From NCBI RefSeq assembly GCF_003731635.1, contig NZ_RCUA01000033.1, positions 62,001-126,000 on the forward strand: a stretch of DNA of 64,000 bases. Reading direction: 5' to 3'. Position numbers and translations under genes: made by a program. Every line of letters starts with the position of its first letter. The first letter of the stretch is position 1. This document shows positions 21,614-30,725 of the stretch, piece by piece. Below the pieces are notes generated by a model. That model was not told the DNA's origin. It saw only the letters and a program-made list of their open reading frames with translations, and made no database searches. This DNA comes from Marisediminitalea oceani (GTDB lineage: Bacteria; Pseudomonadota; Gammaproteobacteria; Enterobacterales; Alteromonadaceae).

Positions 21614-22078
21614 ATGCGTAAACTTGATGAAACCGATATAGCCATATTGGCCTGTATCTTCAAAGACCCCTGCATTACCAACAAAGCCATTGCCAGCCAT
21701 GTGGATCTGGCGCCGTCTTCCTGCCTTGAACGCATCAAACGCTTGCAAAATGAGGGGATAATTTTAGGCGCCCGCAGCCAGTTTAATTACACCTTACTCG
21801 GCGGCCATATTCAGGCCATGGTGGCGGTCCGGCTGGCCTCACATAACCGTGATACCGTTGCTCAGTTTCAGCAGCAGCTGGTCGGGCAAAAAGAAGTGCT
21901 CAGTGTGTTTCATATGGGCGGTGAAAACGACTTTTTACTCCATGTGTGTGTACCCGATGCATTGCATCTGCGCGACTTTATTTTTACTCAGGTAACCGGC
22001 CGGGATGAGGTAGTCCACGTAGAAACCACCCTCATTTACGATCACGTCACCAGCAACTCCCTGCCCTACTTCGGATAA
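21614..22078 (+). CDS. Lrp/AsnC-family transcriptional regulator
   Basis: 154 residues: an N-terminal helix-turn-helix (about 5-60, LDETDIAILACIFKDPCITNK and SSCLERIKRLQNEGII) and a C-terminal RAM ligand/oligomer domain (MVAVRL, VFHMGGENDFLLHV). The family senses amino acids or related small molecules and binds AT-rich dyads. It is not the global Lrp itself. The neighbouring Old Yellow Enzyme gene follows at 75 bp in the same direction. A pair of AT-rich dyads typical of such regulators lies 3 kb further on, between the PLP enzyme and the dehydrogenase; that this protein binds them is only a guess. Confidence 0.9.
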   Translation: MRKLDETDIAILACIFKDPCITNKAIASHVDLAPSSCLERIKRLQNEGIILGARSQFNYTLLGGHIQAMVAVRLASHNRDTVAQFQQQLVGQKEVLSVFHMGGENDFLLHVCVPDALHLRDFIFTQVTGRDEVVHVETTLIYDHVTSNSLPYFG

Positions 22079-22153
22079 ACTAAAAACCACCTTGCTGCGT
22101 AATAAAGAAGTTGGCGCATGAGCGCCAGATTTACTACACCGCAAGGAGATTTG

Positions 22154-23278
22154 ATGACAGCACCGCATTTATTATCCCCGGTCACATTTGCTGGCCAGGA
22201 GCTGAAAAACCGTATGGTACTTGCCCCACTCACCCGAGGCCGTGCCGGCCCGGACAGAGTCCCAAATAAAATTATGGGCGATTACTATGTACAGCGCTCT
22301 GCAGGCGGCCTGCTGATCAGCGAGGCAACCAGTATCTCGCCAGAGGGCAATGGCTGGGTGGATGCACCGGGTATCTATACCAGCGAGATGACGGCCGGCT
22401 GGAAAAGTATTACCGACAGAGTACACGCCGCAGGCGGTCGAATGGTGTTACAACTGTGGCACACCGGCCGGGCCTCGCACAGCGACTTCCATAACGGCGA
22501 GCTGCCTTTTTCTGCATCGGCGGTTGCCATTAACGATGGCGATGGTATTTATACCCCAAAAGGCAAAAAGCCCTTTGAAGTGCCACGCCCCATGGCTGTT
22601 GAAGACATTAAGCGCACCGTGGAAGACTATCGTCAGGCTGCTATCAATGCCAAAGAAGCAGGTTTTGACGGCGTTGAAGTTCACGCTGCGAATGGCTATC
22701 TGATTAATCAGTTTCTTGATAGCCGCAGTAATCAGCGTGACGACGACTATGGCGGTAGTCTGGAAAATCGTTACCGCTTCTTAGCCGAAGTCATGCAGGT
22801 GGTTCTTGAAGTCTGGCCTGCCGAACAGGTTGGCGTGCGCTTGTCCCCTAACGGCGTGTTTAACGATATGGGCGCCGACGACTATAAAGAAACTTATATG
22901 TTTGTGGCAGATAAGCTCAATCAATTGGGCATCGGCTATCTGCATGTGATGGACGGCCTGGCGTTTGGTTTTCATGAACGCGGCGAAGCCATGACCCTGC
23001 AGGAGTTCCGCCATGTGTATAAAGGATTACTGATAGGAAACTGCGGCTACGATAAAGACACCGCTGAGCAACGTATCAGCAGCGGCGACGCTGATATGAT
23101 CGCCTTTGGCCGCCCCTGGATCACTAACCCTGATTTACCGGTCAGGTTTGCTAATGATTATCCGCTTGAGTCATTCGATGATCCGAGTCACTGGTACGGT
23201 GGCGGAAGTGAGGGCTACAGCGATTATTCAGACTACGAAGAAGCTACTGGTATCGACCAGGCCGAAAAACTCTTATAA
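22154..23278 (+). CDS. Old Yellow Enzyme family FMN alkene reductase
   Basis: FMN enzyme that reduces activated C=C bonds of enals, enones or maleimides with NAD(P)H. 374 residues from MTAPHLLSP, with AAGGAGA five bases upstream; an in-frame ATG 12 codons earlier lacks a site. Visible family motifs: NRMVLAPLTRGRA near the start, the QLWHTGRASH strand, the substrate-binding HAANGYLINQFL (His and Asn), and RDDDYGGSLENRYRF. The similarity is to NemA/xenobiotic reductases. Substrates cannot be read from the sequence. It may form a unit with the AsnC-type regulator just upstream and is closed by a terminator. Confidence 0.93.
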   Translation: MTAPHLLSPVTFAGQELKNRMVLAPLTRGRAGPDRVPNKIMGDYYVQRSAGGLLISEATSISPEGNGWVDAPGIYTSEMTAGWKSITDRVHAAGGRMVLQLWHTGRASHSDFHNGELPFSASAVAINDGDGIYTPKGKKPFEVPRPMAVEDIKRTVEDYRQAAINAKEAGFDGVEVHAANGYLINQFLDSRSNQRDDDYGGSLENRYRFLAEVMQVVLEVWPAEQVGVRLSPNGVFNDMGADDYKETYMFVADKLNQLGIGYLHVMDGLAFGFHERGEAMTLQEFRHVYKGLLIGNCGYDKDTAEQRISSGDADMIAFGRPWITNPDLPVRFANDYPLESFDDPSHWYGGGSEGYSDYSDYEEATGIDQAEKLL

Positions 23279-23308
23279 AAAGCTCGTATAACCTGGCAAT
23301 TAAGTATC

Positions 23309-23336
23309 AACGGGGTATCTGCAGATACCCCGTTTT
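23309..23336. terminator. Bidirectional terminator
   Basis: A perfect 12-bp stem, AACGGGGTATCT with AGATACCCCGTT, followed by TTTT. It sits between convergent genes (Old Yellow Enzyme and PLP enzyme). Confidence 0.85.
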
Positions 23337-23350
23337 ACTATCTAGCTCAA

Positions 23351-25132
23351 TTATTTCAGCATTTCTACCAGTGTCGGTTGCGAGCCATAATATTGAGCGT
23401 GGACCTCTGCCGCCACACGCTGGTGTAATTCATCCAGTCGCGCCGCCGCCATAAAGCCATCACTAAACCCGGGATGAATCGGATCGATAGCCTGCTTTAG
23501 CGCCAGTACAAAATGCGCGATGAGTGATTTAACACAGTCACAGCCCATGGCAATACGCATGGTGGTTAATGCAATACCGGCCTTTTGCTGCTCAGCCCGA
23601 CTCATTTCAGAATGAGAGGTTAGCGCCGGGCACAGGATCAGCGTGTTGGTCTGACCGATGCTTATCTGATGGCCGAAAGCAGGTTCCAGCGAATCAAAGA
23701 AGCGCGCAAATTGCACCCGGTCTAGTTCAGGCAGATCAAGCTCAGCGGTAAACAAAGCACAAGGCCATCCATGACTGTGTTGCTGTTCGCGCAGGCCGGC
23801 ATTTTCGTGATGACTCAGGGCATGACTGTTTACTTTAATGTGCGGATGGGAGTCGAGGAAATGAGTAAATACCTGAGTGTTAATCACCTTGGTCAGCATT
23901 CGCTGAGTCAGCGTTTTCATGCCGGTCAGCACATCAAAGGCCTTCTCTGAATCAAGGAATGCCCCCTTAATATAATACACGTCCCAAAACAGGGTTTGCG
24001 ACCAGTCGACGCCCTCACAGCTGGTACCTTTGGGTTGGAACATACGGTGATTTTCGCCAATGACCACGCCTGCTGTAGTGGTGCCGGTACCGCAAATATC
24101 CTTGGTGTAGCTGTGCACCACATAGTCCGGTCGGCATTGTTTATCGGCATGTTGCAAAGGCTTATGTAACACTGGCGTAGCCAGCGTGGAATCGAGCATG
24201 ACCAGCAGCTGCTGCGCATGGGCAAGTTTGCAGATACCCGGTACATCCAGCACCAGCCCATGGGGGTTGCAGGGCGACTCAATGTACACATGCAAACGGC
24301 TACCGGCTGCCAGCTTATCAGCATACTGCTGTTGAATCTGGGCAAGATGATCGGCAAATTCCTCTGCCGAATAACCGTCGAACCAGGCCAGTGTTACGTT
24401 TAAGCGGTTCTCGCGGGCGAAGAAATCATGCAGCAACTGATACACGCCACCATACACATTGCGTGACACAATCAGAATATCACCGTGGCTTAGTACGTTT
24501 GATAACAGCGCATCAATAGCCGCCATACCAGAGTTAAAGTTCCAGGCCAGATACGCGCCTGCCTGATCGCCTGCTTCCAGATCTACAATGGCATTGGCCA
24601 GTGAAATATTGGTTGGATTCATTAACCGACTGTAGATCTGATGCGTTGATTCTTTGCCTTCAAAGGCGTCTTCTATCCACTCCGTGCAGGCATATACGTA
24701 GGTTGCGGTTTTCACTACCGCAGGTGTCGCCGAGAACAGCGCCGGCACGTTGTCAAAAATCGGGTAGTGTTGCGGTGCGGATTTATTCAGACTCTGCCAG
24801 GTTTGCCGAAAGGGGTTTTGCAGAGTATCGAGTACTTTGGCTATCTGAAATGATAAGAACTTTTTAGCATTGAAATAGCTCAGCTTGTCGGTTTGATCTA
24901 ACCTTTCCAGGGTATCTCGTGTAACCTGCCAGAGTTGCTGAACACCCTGCTGCGCGCCATAGAGATGACGTGCCGTATCAGCCAGCGCCTGACCGTAAGC
25001 GGTATCAGGACGAATATTAAAATGCGCCAGTTGCTCTTCTACCAGTTGCTCTACTGAGTTAGCGTCGCTGGTATGACGGCGGGGCGACAGTGGACGACAG
25101 GTCTCCACGGATAATGATTGGTTTGATTTCAT
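23351..25132 (-). CDS. Large Cys/Met-metabolism-type PLP enzyme
   Basis: 593 residues. The core (about 150-570) is of the cystathionine gamma-synthase/gamma-lyase kind: YSRLMNPTN at 167-175, MLDST with D314, and the PLP lysine K344 in HSYTKDICGTGTTTAG. The usual family length is about 400; here an extra N-terminal helical domain of roughly 130 residues precedes the core, and insertions follow the lysine. The C-C or C-S bond it cleaves cannot be told from sequence. It is divergent from the dehydrogenase gene across a 102-bp region with two identical dyads, so a shared regulator and a shared pathway (an alpha-keto acid or D-hydroxy acid) are plausible. Confidence 0.85.
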   Translation of the reverse strand: MKSNQSLSVETCRPLSPRRHTSDANSVEQLVEEQLAHFNIRPDTAYGQALADTARHLYGAQQGVQQLWQVTRDTLERLDQTDKLSYFNAKKFLSFQIAKVLDTLQNPFRQTWQSLNKSAPQHYPIFDNVPALFSATPAVVKTATYVYACTEWIEDAFEGKESTHQIYSRLMNPTNISLANAIVDLEAGDQAGAYLAWNFNSGMAAIDALLSNVLSHGDILIVSRNVYGGVYQLLHDFFARENRLNVTLAWFDGYSAEEFADHLAQIQQQYADKLAAGSRLHVYIESPCNPHGLVLDVPGICKLAHAQQLLVMLDSTLATPVLHKPLQHADKQCRPDYVVHSYTKDICGTGTTTAGVVIGENHRMFQPKGTSCEGVDWSQTLFWDVYYIKGAFLDSEKAFDVLTGMKTLTQRMLTKVINTQVFTHFLDSHPHIKVNSHALSHHENAGLREQQHSHGWPCALFTAELDLPELDRVQFARFFDSLEPAFGHQISIGQTNTLILCPALTSHSEMSRAEQQKAGIALTTMRIAMGCDCVKSLIAHFVLALKQAIDPIHPGFSDGFMAAARLDELHQRVAAEVHAQYYGSQPTLVEMLK

Positions 25133-25156
25133 ATGCGTTCCTTTTTGCTTTAATCT

Positions 25157-25198
25157 GAATATAATTCGGATTTAAAACAAAATTAAGGAATATAATTC
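25157..25198. promoter_or_regulatory. Two identical operator-like dyads in a divergent promoter
   Basis: GAATATAATTC occurs twice, at 25157-25167 and 25188-25198. Each copy is a GAAT/ATTC dyad around a 3-base centre, and the copies are 31 bp apart, three helical turns, on the same DNA face. This layout fits an oligomeric AT-binding regulator of the Lrp/AsnC kind. The sites lie in the 102-bp gap between the divergent PLP enzyme and dehydrogenase genes. Confidence 0.55.
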
Positions 25199-25234
25199 AC
25201 ATAAAAATCACAAACAGGAAACTTTTCTTTACTT

Positions 25235-26197
25235 ATGACCACTTCTACGTCATCTGCCACCTGGCAATTCAGCATCTTAAGCCGCGACTACGAGGTTTAT
25301 TCAGAGCTTCTTGCGCCATTGTTACCAGACAACGTCCGCTTGTCAGTTGCCACCGATGACCCTGAACAGTTTGATTGTCAGCACGTCCAGCTGGCGCTGG
25401 GCGATCCCGATTTGCTGGCCCAGGTCGTTAACCAGTGCCCGCAATTATGCTGGCTGCAATCCACCTTTGCCGGTAATGCGCCGTTATTACGCGCTGGCAA
25501 ACGGGATTATCAGCTTACCGGAGTAAAGGGGATCTTTGACCAGCAAATGCGCGAATACGTGTTTTCCTATTTGTTGTATTTTGCGCGCAATATTGAAGGC
25601 TTTGCCCTGGCCGGGCAGGCTCCCGCGAATAAATGGCAGCCGCCGGGCTTCGACGCACTGGCAGGAAAAACCCTGGGCATCGCCGGGGCCGGTGACATTG
25701 CGGCCAGCCTGGTGGATGTGGCAACGGTATTTGATATGAAAGTGGTGGGGCTTAATCGCCGTGGCAGCGCCACAGCCGACTACACGCAGGTGTTTACGCC
25801 CGATAACAAATTGGAGTTTGCCGCTGCCTGCGACTTTGTGCTGAGCCTGCTGCCCGACACACCCGCAACCCGCCATTTCATCGATACGGAATTTTTATCA
25901 GCAATGGCGCCACACAGTATTCTGATAAACGCCGGAAGAGGTGTTGTGGTTGATGACAACGCCCTGATCCAGGCGCTTTCTACAAAGCAACTGCGCGCAG
26001 CGGTACTCGACGTGTTTGTAGACGAGCCTTTAGCCGACGATCATCCGTACTGGGCATTACCCAATGCTTACGTCACCCAGCATACGGCGGCTATTTCCAG
26101 AGAGCAGGATGTGGCGGTGATATTTAAGGGTAACCTAATCCGGTTTCTTGAAAACGCCCCGCTCATCTACCTTTTTGACTTCGATCGGGGATATTAA
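25235..26197 (+). CDS. D-isomer-specific 2-hydroxyacid dehydrogenase
   Basis: NAD(P)-dependent reductase of 2-keto acids to D-2-hydroxy acids. 320 residues. The catalytic triad is present: R235 (INAGRG), E264 (DVFVDEP) and H283 (QHTAA). The nucleotide loop reads GAGDIA at 151-156, so the third glycine of GxGxxG is alanine, which is uncommon but tolerated in some members. The layout resembles glyoxylate/hydroxypyruvate reductases of the GhrA group. It is divergent from the large PLP enzyme, and its stop overlaps the convergent GST gene by 4 bp. The true substrate is unknown. Confidence 0.88.
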   Translation: MTTSTSSATWQFSILSRDYEVYSELLAPLLPDNVRLSVATDDPEQFDCQHVQLALGDPDLLAQVVNQCPQLCWLQSTFAGNAPLLRAGKRDYQLTGVKGIFDQQMREYVFSYLLYFARNIEGFALAGQAPANKWQPPGFDALAGKTLGIAGAGDIAASLVDVATVFDMKVVGLNRRGSATADYTQVFTPDNKLEFAAACDFVLSLLPDTPATRHFIDTEFLSAMAPHSILINAGRGVVVDDNALIQALSTKQLRAAVLDVFVDEPLADDHPYWALPNAYVTQHTAAISREQDVAVIFKGNLIRFLENAPLIYLFDFDRGY

Positions 26198-26766
26198 ACC
26201 CGCGGATCGGTTGAGGCGATATCGGCCTGTGTCTGCTGCTGTTGCCAAAAGGCCTGCAGCGCAGGATAGGCATCGAAGCTGGCTAATTCTCTGAAGGCCA
26301 CCCAGTCTAATAAACAGAACAGGCAGATTGCCGGATAATCCCATTGAGAGAAGTGCCCGGCCTCAACTTCAGCGTTCAGCGTAGCCAGCAAGGTGTCGAC
26401 GCGTTCATTATTGAGCTTAAAAAACAGCTTATCCGGCTGATTGGCAATGTCGGAGCGCTTAAGCATCATCAACTGCACAAACGTATCGTTGGCCGCATCA
26501 ATCAGAGTCAGACGATTTTCTTCCGGCCAGCTTAAAGGAGCCAGCGCAAACTTTTCGCTCAGATACCGAAACACCACTCTGGAGTCATAAATAATTAACT
26601 CGCCGTCTTCCAGCATCGGTACTTTAAGGGCCGGATTCTTGGCTCTCAGCAGTTCGCGGCCGGGCCCCGCAAAGATATCCATGTTGATAAACTCATAGTC
26701 TTTACCGGATAAAAATAAGCGAATACGGCGAACATAGGGCGACGTGGTAGAGCCATATAGTTTCAT
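26194..26766 (-). CDS. Glutathione S-transferase family protein
   Basis: 190 residues: a thioredoxin-like N-terminal domain (about 1-78, MKLYGSTTSPYVRRIRLFL, the cis-proline VPMLEDGELIIYDSRVVFRY, in part) and an all-helical C-terminal domain. The catalytic serine or cysteine of classical GSTs is not certain; STTSP near the start could supply it. AGGGAA lies 8 bases before the ATG. It is convergent with and overlaps the dehydrogenase gene by 4 bp. Nothing in the sequence names the substrate. Confidence 0.88.
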   Translation of the reverse strand: MKLYGSTTSPYVRRIRLFLSGKDYEFINMDIFAGPGRELLRAKNPALKVPMLEDGELIIYDSRVVFRYLSEKFALAPLSWPEENRLTLIDAANDTFVQLMMLKRSDIANQPDKLFFKLNNERVDTLLATLNAEVEAGHFSQWDYPAICLFCLLDWVAFRELASFDAYPALQAFWQQQQTQADIASTDPRV

Positions 26767-26799
26767 AGAGTTATTCCCTGTTAAAAGAAGCCAGAAAGT

Positions 26800-26823
26800 A
26801 AAAAGCAGCCCTTAGGCTGCTTT
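26800..26823 (-). terminator. erpA terminator
   Basis: A perfect 9-bp stem (AAAGCAGCC with GGCTGCTTT, 4-base loop). On the minus strand it runs into TTTTTACTTT, just after the erpA stop. Confidence 0.8.
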
Positions 26824-26832
26824 AGATAATCA

Positions 26833-27177
26833 TTAAACGCTGAAGCTGGCTCCGCAGCCGCAGGTAGTGGTAGCATTCGGGTTATTCACCAGAAACCGTG
26901 AGCCCTCCAGGCCATCCACGTAATCAACCGTGCCGCCCACTAGGTACTGTAGACTCATCGGGTCAACAACCAATGTAACCTCGTTCTTTTCGATGGCCAT
27001 ATCGCCTTCGTTCACTTTCTCGTCGAAAGTAAAACCGTACTGAAATCCCGAACAACCGCCGCCGGTAACATAGACCCGCAGTTTCAGGTTCGGATTTTCT
27101 TCTTCTTCCACCAATTCGCGGACTTTCAATGCCGCCGCGTCTGAAAAATCAATGGGTAACGCCATTTCTACTGACAT
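26833..27177 (-). CDS. erpA: Iron-sulfur cluster insertion protein ErpA
   Basis: A-type carrier that delivers [4Fe-4S] clusters, for example to IspG/IspH and respiratory enzymes. 114 residues, exactly the E. coli length, from the ATG reading [13 protein letters not shown] is 5 bases upstream, and a GTG two codons earlier is less likely. The three cluster cysteines are visible: C42 in [10 protein letters not shown], and C106 and C108 in [19 protein letters not shown] and [15 protein letters not shown] are ErpA-specific. It has its own terminator and is divergent from the CHAT gene. Confidence 0.97.
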   Translation of the reverse strand: MSVEMALPIDFSDAAALKVRELVEEEENPNLKLRVYVTGGGCSGFQYGFTFDEKVNEGDMAIEKNEVTLVVDPMSLQYLVGGTVDYVDGLEGSRFLVNNPNATTTCGCGASFSV

Positions 27178-27387
27178 ATTCACCTCAATCCTGAGCCGAC
27201 ATCACTCGGCAATTAATAGCACTATTATCCAATACCTGAGTAAATACATCAACTATTGTCAGCCGTGTTCTGACCGCGGCTGAACAGTAAATACACCTCG
27301 CTTTCTATACGCATTCTGCCCTTGGTGGGTTTACTGTCGCCGGGTTTATGACTAAATTTGACAAACAGGCTAAAGAAGGTGATTGCC

Positions 27388-29832
27388 GTGCGTCGTATTT
27401 TACTCCTTGCTATCACAGTATTTGTTACCGGGTGTACCTCAAATGTTACCCGCTCGACCTTAAGCGGGGATTATAAAACCCTGGCCGATGAGGGGCAGCA
27501 AACGCCGGAACTGTTATCACTGCCCACCAATGAGCTGTGGGCTTATTGTCAGAGTTTTGTGAAAAGCCGGGTATTTACCCCTATTGATGGATGCTTTAAC
27601 GAGCTCGATAAACGCTTTAAAGACGCCGATGACACTCTGCTGTATATGGTTCAGGGCTGGTTTGACACGCAGTTTATTGCCCCAGGAGCATTTGGTGAGG
27701 GCATGCTCACCGAACTGAAACTCGAGGCGGCAATGGCCAGAGGCAATATCAAGAACACCGAACGGTTTGCCAACTCACTTTACAACCTGACCACCTCCTA
27801 CGCCTACCCGCTGGCGGTCACCAGCACCGACTATGCCGACAGATACCCGCAAATTGCCGGCTACGATGAAAGTGGCTACAGCAATATTTACCGGCTAAAA
27901 CATCAGGTGCTGGCACTAGGCGCTTTGGGTTTAATGGCTGCCCGCAATAACGAGCCTGAACTCGCCAGCCGCTATGCCAGTGAAATCGCCGCCATCGACG
28001 CGTCATCGACCAATGCCGCGCAGTGGCGGCTGCCCCAGGCCAAAGCGCTGTGGCTGGGCCGTATCTACTTAACTATTGGCGACTTTGAGAAGGCCTATCA
28101 GGCTTCCATTATTGAGAAAAACGCCATGTATGAATTTCTCGACGGGCTGACGACCGCCCTAGATGTGATTGGCCCGATAATGTATGCCGCCATGGTAGAT
28201 GCCTACGGCGACACCGATTATAAAACCGCACTGAATTTTACCGCTGAGTTTGAACCGCGTTTTATGCGCCACCAGGCAGAGCTTGAAACCGGTCGTCTTG
28301 CCGCAGCACAAGAAGGTTATCAGGCCATTATCAACGAGCCTAAGGTAAAAGGCTTCGGCACTGTTTACTGGCAGGCACTTTATGGCCTGGGCCGCATTGC
28401 CGACTTACAGGGCAACAACAGTCAAGCTATCGACTATTACCGGCAGGCCGTTGAGGTGATTGAACGACAGCGCAAGAGCATGGATACCGAAGCCGGGCGC
28501 ATTGGTTTTGTTAACGACAAGCAGGCCGTATACGGTGATATGGTGTCCTTACTGGTAAAAACGCAACGCTTTAGCGAGGCCTACGATTATGTGGAACGTG
28601 CCAAGGCCCGCGCCCTGGTGGATTTACTCGCCACCAAACAACGCTTTGGCAGCCAGCTACCGCCCGCCACCGAACAAGCCCTTACGTCATTACAGTCTAT
28701 CGAACAACAAGCACTAGTGAACAATAGCGGCATCACCAACGAAGCCACACGCGGTATTGCCGTGCAATTAAAAGCCATAGAACAACATACGCCGCAGCTC
28801 GCATCCCTGCTCACCGTATCACCGCCATCGCTGTCCTCGATACAAAACCGGTTAGGCAAGCAGGAAACCCTGCTGCTGTATTTTTTCACTCAGGGGCGGC
28901 AGCCGGAGTTATTTACTTTTGTGGTAACGGCCTCATCTCTCGACGTGCATTCTCAGCCGTTACCGGCACTTGAAGAGGCCATTACATCCCTGCGGGATGC
29001 TATTAACCAGGCTGACAGCGATGCCTGGCAAAAAGAGGCGGCGCAGCTTTACAGCCATTTAATTGCGCCGGTAAGTAATGAACTCAGCACTGCCGGAGCG
29101 CTCACTGTTGTGCCTCATGGCGCGCTTCACTATCTGCCGTTTACTATTCTTACCGCCCCTGATGGTCGCCTGCTTGGTGAGCAATTTAACTTGCGCTTGC
29201 TGCCTGCTGCCTCGGTATTGCAATTTGTCGATGAGAAGGTGGCCGGCGAGCAGTTGCTGGCCCTGGCTAACCCGGATTTAAACGCACCGGAACTGGATTT
29301 GCCCGGCGCTCAGCGCGAAGCACAGCAGATCAGTAAACTCTGGCCACAAAGTCAGATTTACAGTCGCACTCAAGCGTCTGAAAGTTTATTAAAACAACAG
29401 TCGGCGAGTTTTCAGATTATCCACCTGGCCTCACATGGCGTGTTTAATCCTGATGCGCCGTTGCAGTCGCGACTGTTTCTGGCTGCCGATGCTGCCAACG
29501 ATGGCCTGCTAACAGTGCCCGAAATTTACGATTTAAACCTTAATGCCAACCTGGTGGTACTGTCGGCCTGCGAAACGGGCCTGGGCGATATCTCTGCCGG
29601 TGATGATGTTGTGGGCTTAAACCGGGGTTTTCTGTTTGCCGGAGCCAACGGTATTGTCAGTAGCCTCTGGCAGGTGCCAGATGAAGCCACCACCTATCTG
29701 ATGAGCCGCTTTTACACCTATTTGCAGTCTGAGGCACCGAGTTCAGCCCTGGCATCTGCGCAACAGGATACCCGCGCGCTTTACCCGCATCCCTTTTACT
29801 GGGCCGCGTTCCAACTAACCGGCGGGCAATAA
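27388..29832 (+). CDS. CHAT-domain/TPR lipoprotein
   Basis: 814 residues from a GTG preceded by AAGAAGG at 8 bases; an upstream TTG in frame is weaker. A short signal peptide ends in a lipobox (VTGC, C16), so the mature protein is a lipoprotein. The middle (about 200-430) is helical and TPR-like (FGTVYWQALYGLGRIADLQ and AYDYVERAKARALVDLLA, both typical of CHAT partners). The C-terminal CHAT domain is a caspase-like protease fold with H683 (HLASHGVFN) and C728 (SACETGLGD). Known CHAT proteases cut specific protein partners after activation, but exported ones are poorly understood. The next gene, a PhyH dioxygenase, follows after 27 bp. Confidence 0.88.
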   Translation: MRRILLLAITVFVTGCTSNVTRSTLSGDYKTLADEGQQTPELLSLPTNELWAYCQSFVKSRVFTPIDGCFNELDKRFKDADDTLLYMVQGWFDTQFIAPGAFGEGMLTELKLEAAMARGNIKNTERFANSLYNLTTSYAYPLAVTSTDYADRYPQIAGYDESGYSNIYRLKHQVLALGALGLMAARNNEPELASRYASEIAAIDASSTNAAQWRLPQAKALWLGRIYLTIGDFEKAYQASIIEKNAMYEFLDGLTTALDVIGPIMYAAMVDAYGDTDYKTALNFTAEFEPRFMRHQAELETGRLAAAQEGYQAIINEPKVKGFGTVYWQALYGLGRIADLQGNNSQAIDYYRQAVEVIERQRKSMDTEAGRIGFVNDKQAVYGDMVSLLVKTQRFSEAYDYVERAKARALVDLLATKQRFGSQLPPATEQALTSLQSIEQQALVNNSGITNEATRGIAVQLKAIEQHTPQLASLLTVSPPSLSSIQNRLGKQETLLLYFFTQGRQPELFTFVVTASSLDVHSQPLPALEEAITSLRDAINQADSDAWQKEAAQLYSHLIAPVSNELSTAGALTVVPHGALHYLPFTILTAPDGRLLGEQFNLRLLPAASVLQFVDEKVAGEQLLALANPDLNAPELDLPGAQREAQQISKLWPQSQIYSRTQASESLLKQQSASFQIIHLASHGVFNPDAPLQSRLFLAADAANDGLLTVPEIYDLNLNANLVVLSACETGLGDISAGDDVVGLNRGFLFAGANGIVSSLWQVPDEATTYLMSRFYTYLQSEAPSSALASAQQDTRALYPHPFYWAAFQLTGGQ

Positions 29833-29859
29833 GCCGCCGCTAAAAAGGAGTTTTCGGCC

Positions 29860-30639
29860 TTGGCCAGCGCAGATATCGCCACGCAATACGAACAATCAGG
29901 TTTCGTGTATCAGCCCGCTTTTCTTGACCAACAGGAACTTGAGCAATTGCGCCGGATCACCGCGCGCTTTCACCAGCACTGGCTGCAGGAAAATCAAAAC
30001 TTTTACCGGCAACGGGCCATTAACTCAGCTTACCTTACCCATGCCGAGCGCATGTCAGACGAAGACCGCCACGCAATGTTTACCATTATTGGCTCGGCCA
30101 AAATAGCGTTAGTGGTTAAGCCACTATTGCCCGATGGTGCAGCATTTATGAATACCCAGTTATTTTTTGACCCGCATAACCCGCAGCAGAAAAATTACTG
30201 GCACCGGGATACCCAGTATCTTTACTCACCCGAGGAAGAACAGGCCCAGCTTGGCTCTACCCGTGTATTGCATTACCGCCTGGCACTATATGACGAACCG
30301 GGTATCGAGTTAATTCCCGGTTCGCACCGATACTGGGACAACCCGGAAGAACTCGACGTAAGACTGGCTCGTAATGGTCGCGAGGCTTATCACGACTTAC
30401 CCCGTGGTCAGCAAATACCATTAAACGCCGGCGACTTGCTGATTTTCGATGCGTCTATGCTGCATCGCGGTTTATATGGCAATAACCGTTTTGCCCTGGA
30501 TGTGCTGTTTTGCGAAGTGCGCCAGGATCTCCTGCAACATGTGGACGCAAACTGTCTGCCCGGCGAGGCTCTCCTCCGCAAACTCGACTACCCGGCGCCT
30601 TTTGAAGCCAGCCGCAACGCCCTACGACAAACTCCGTAA
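29860..30639 (+). CDS. Phytanoyl-CoA dioxygenase (PhyH) family protein
   Basis: Fe(II)/2-oxoglutarate-dependent oxygenase fold. 259 residues from a TTG preceded by AAGGAG at 9 bases. The iron ligands are H115 and D117 (WHRDTQ) and H202 (MLHRGLYGNNR), with ELIPGSHRYWD between them, the usual PhyH order. The family hydroxylates lipids, amino acids or secondary metabolites; the substrate here is unknown. It follows the CHAT lipoprotein closely and is probably co-transcribed with it, although the first is exported and this one is cytosolic. Confidence 0.88.
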   Translation: MASADIATQYEQSGFVYQPAFLDQQELEQLRRITARFHQHWLQENQNFYRQRAINSAYLTHAERMSDEDRHAMFTIIGSAKIALVVKPLLPDGAAFMNTQLFFDPHNPQQKNYWHRDTQYLYSPEEEQAQLGSTRVLHYRLALYDEPGIELIPGSHRYWDNPEELDVRLARNGREAYHDLPRGQQIPLNAGDLLIFDASMLHRGLYGNNRFALDVLFCEVRQDLLQHVDANCLPGEALLRKLDYPAPFEASRNALRQTP

Positions 30640-30725
30640 CAATTTAACCCGGCACGGATATTTCACCGCTTTTCGGCGGTGGTATAGTAGAGCTACGTCA
30701 ATCCCGGTTAAGTAACGTTACTACT

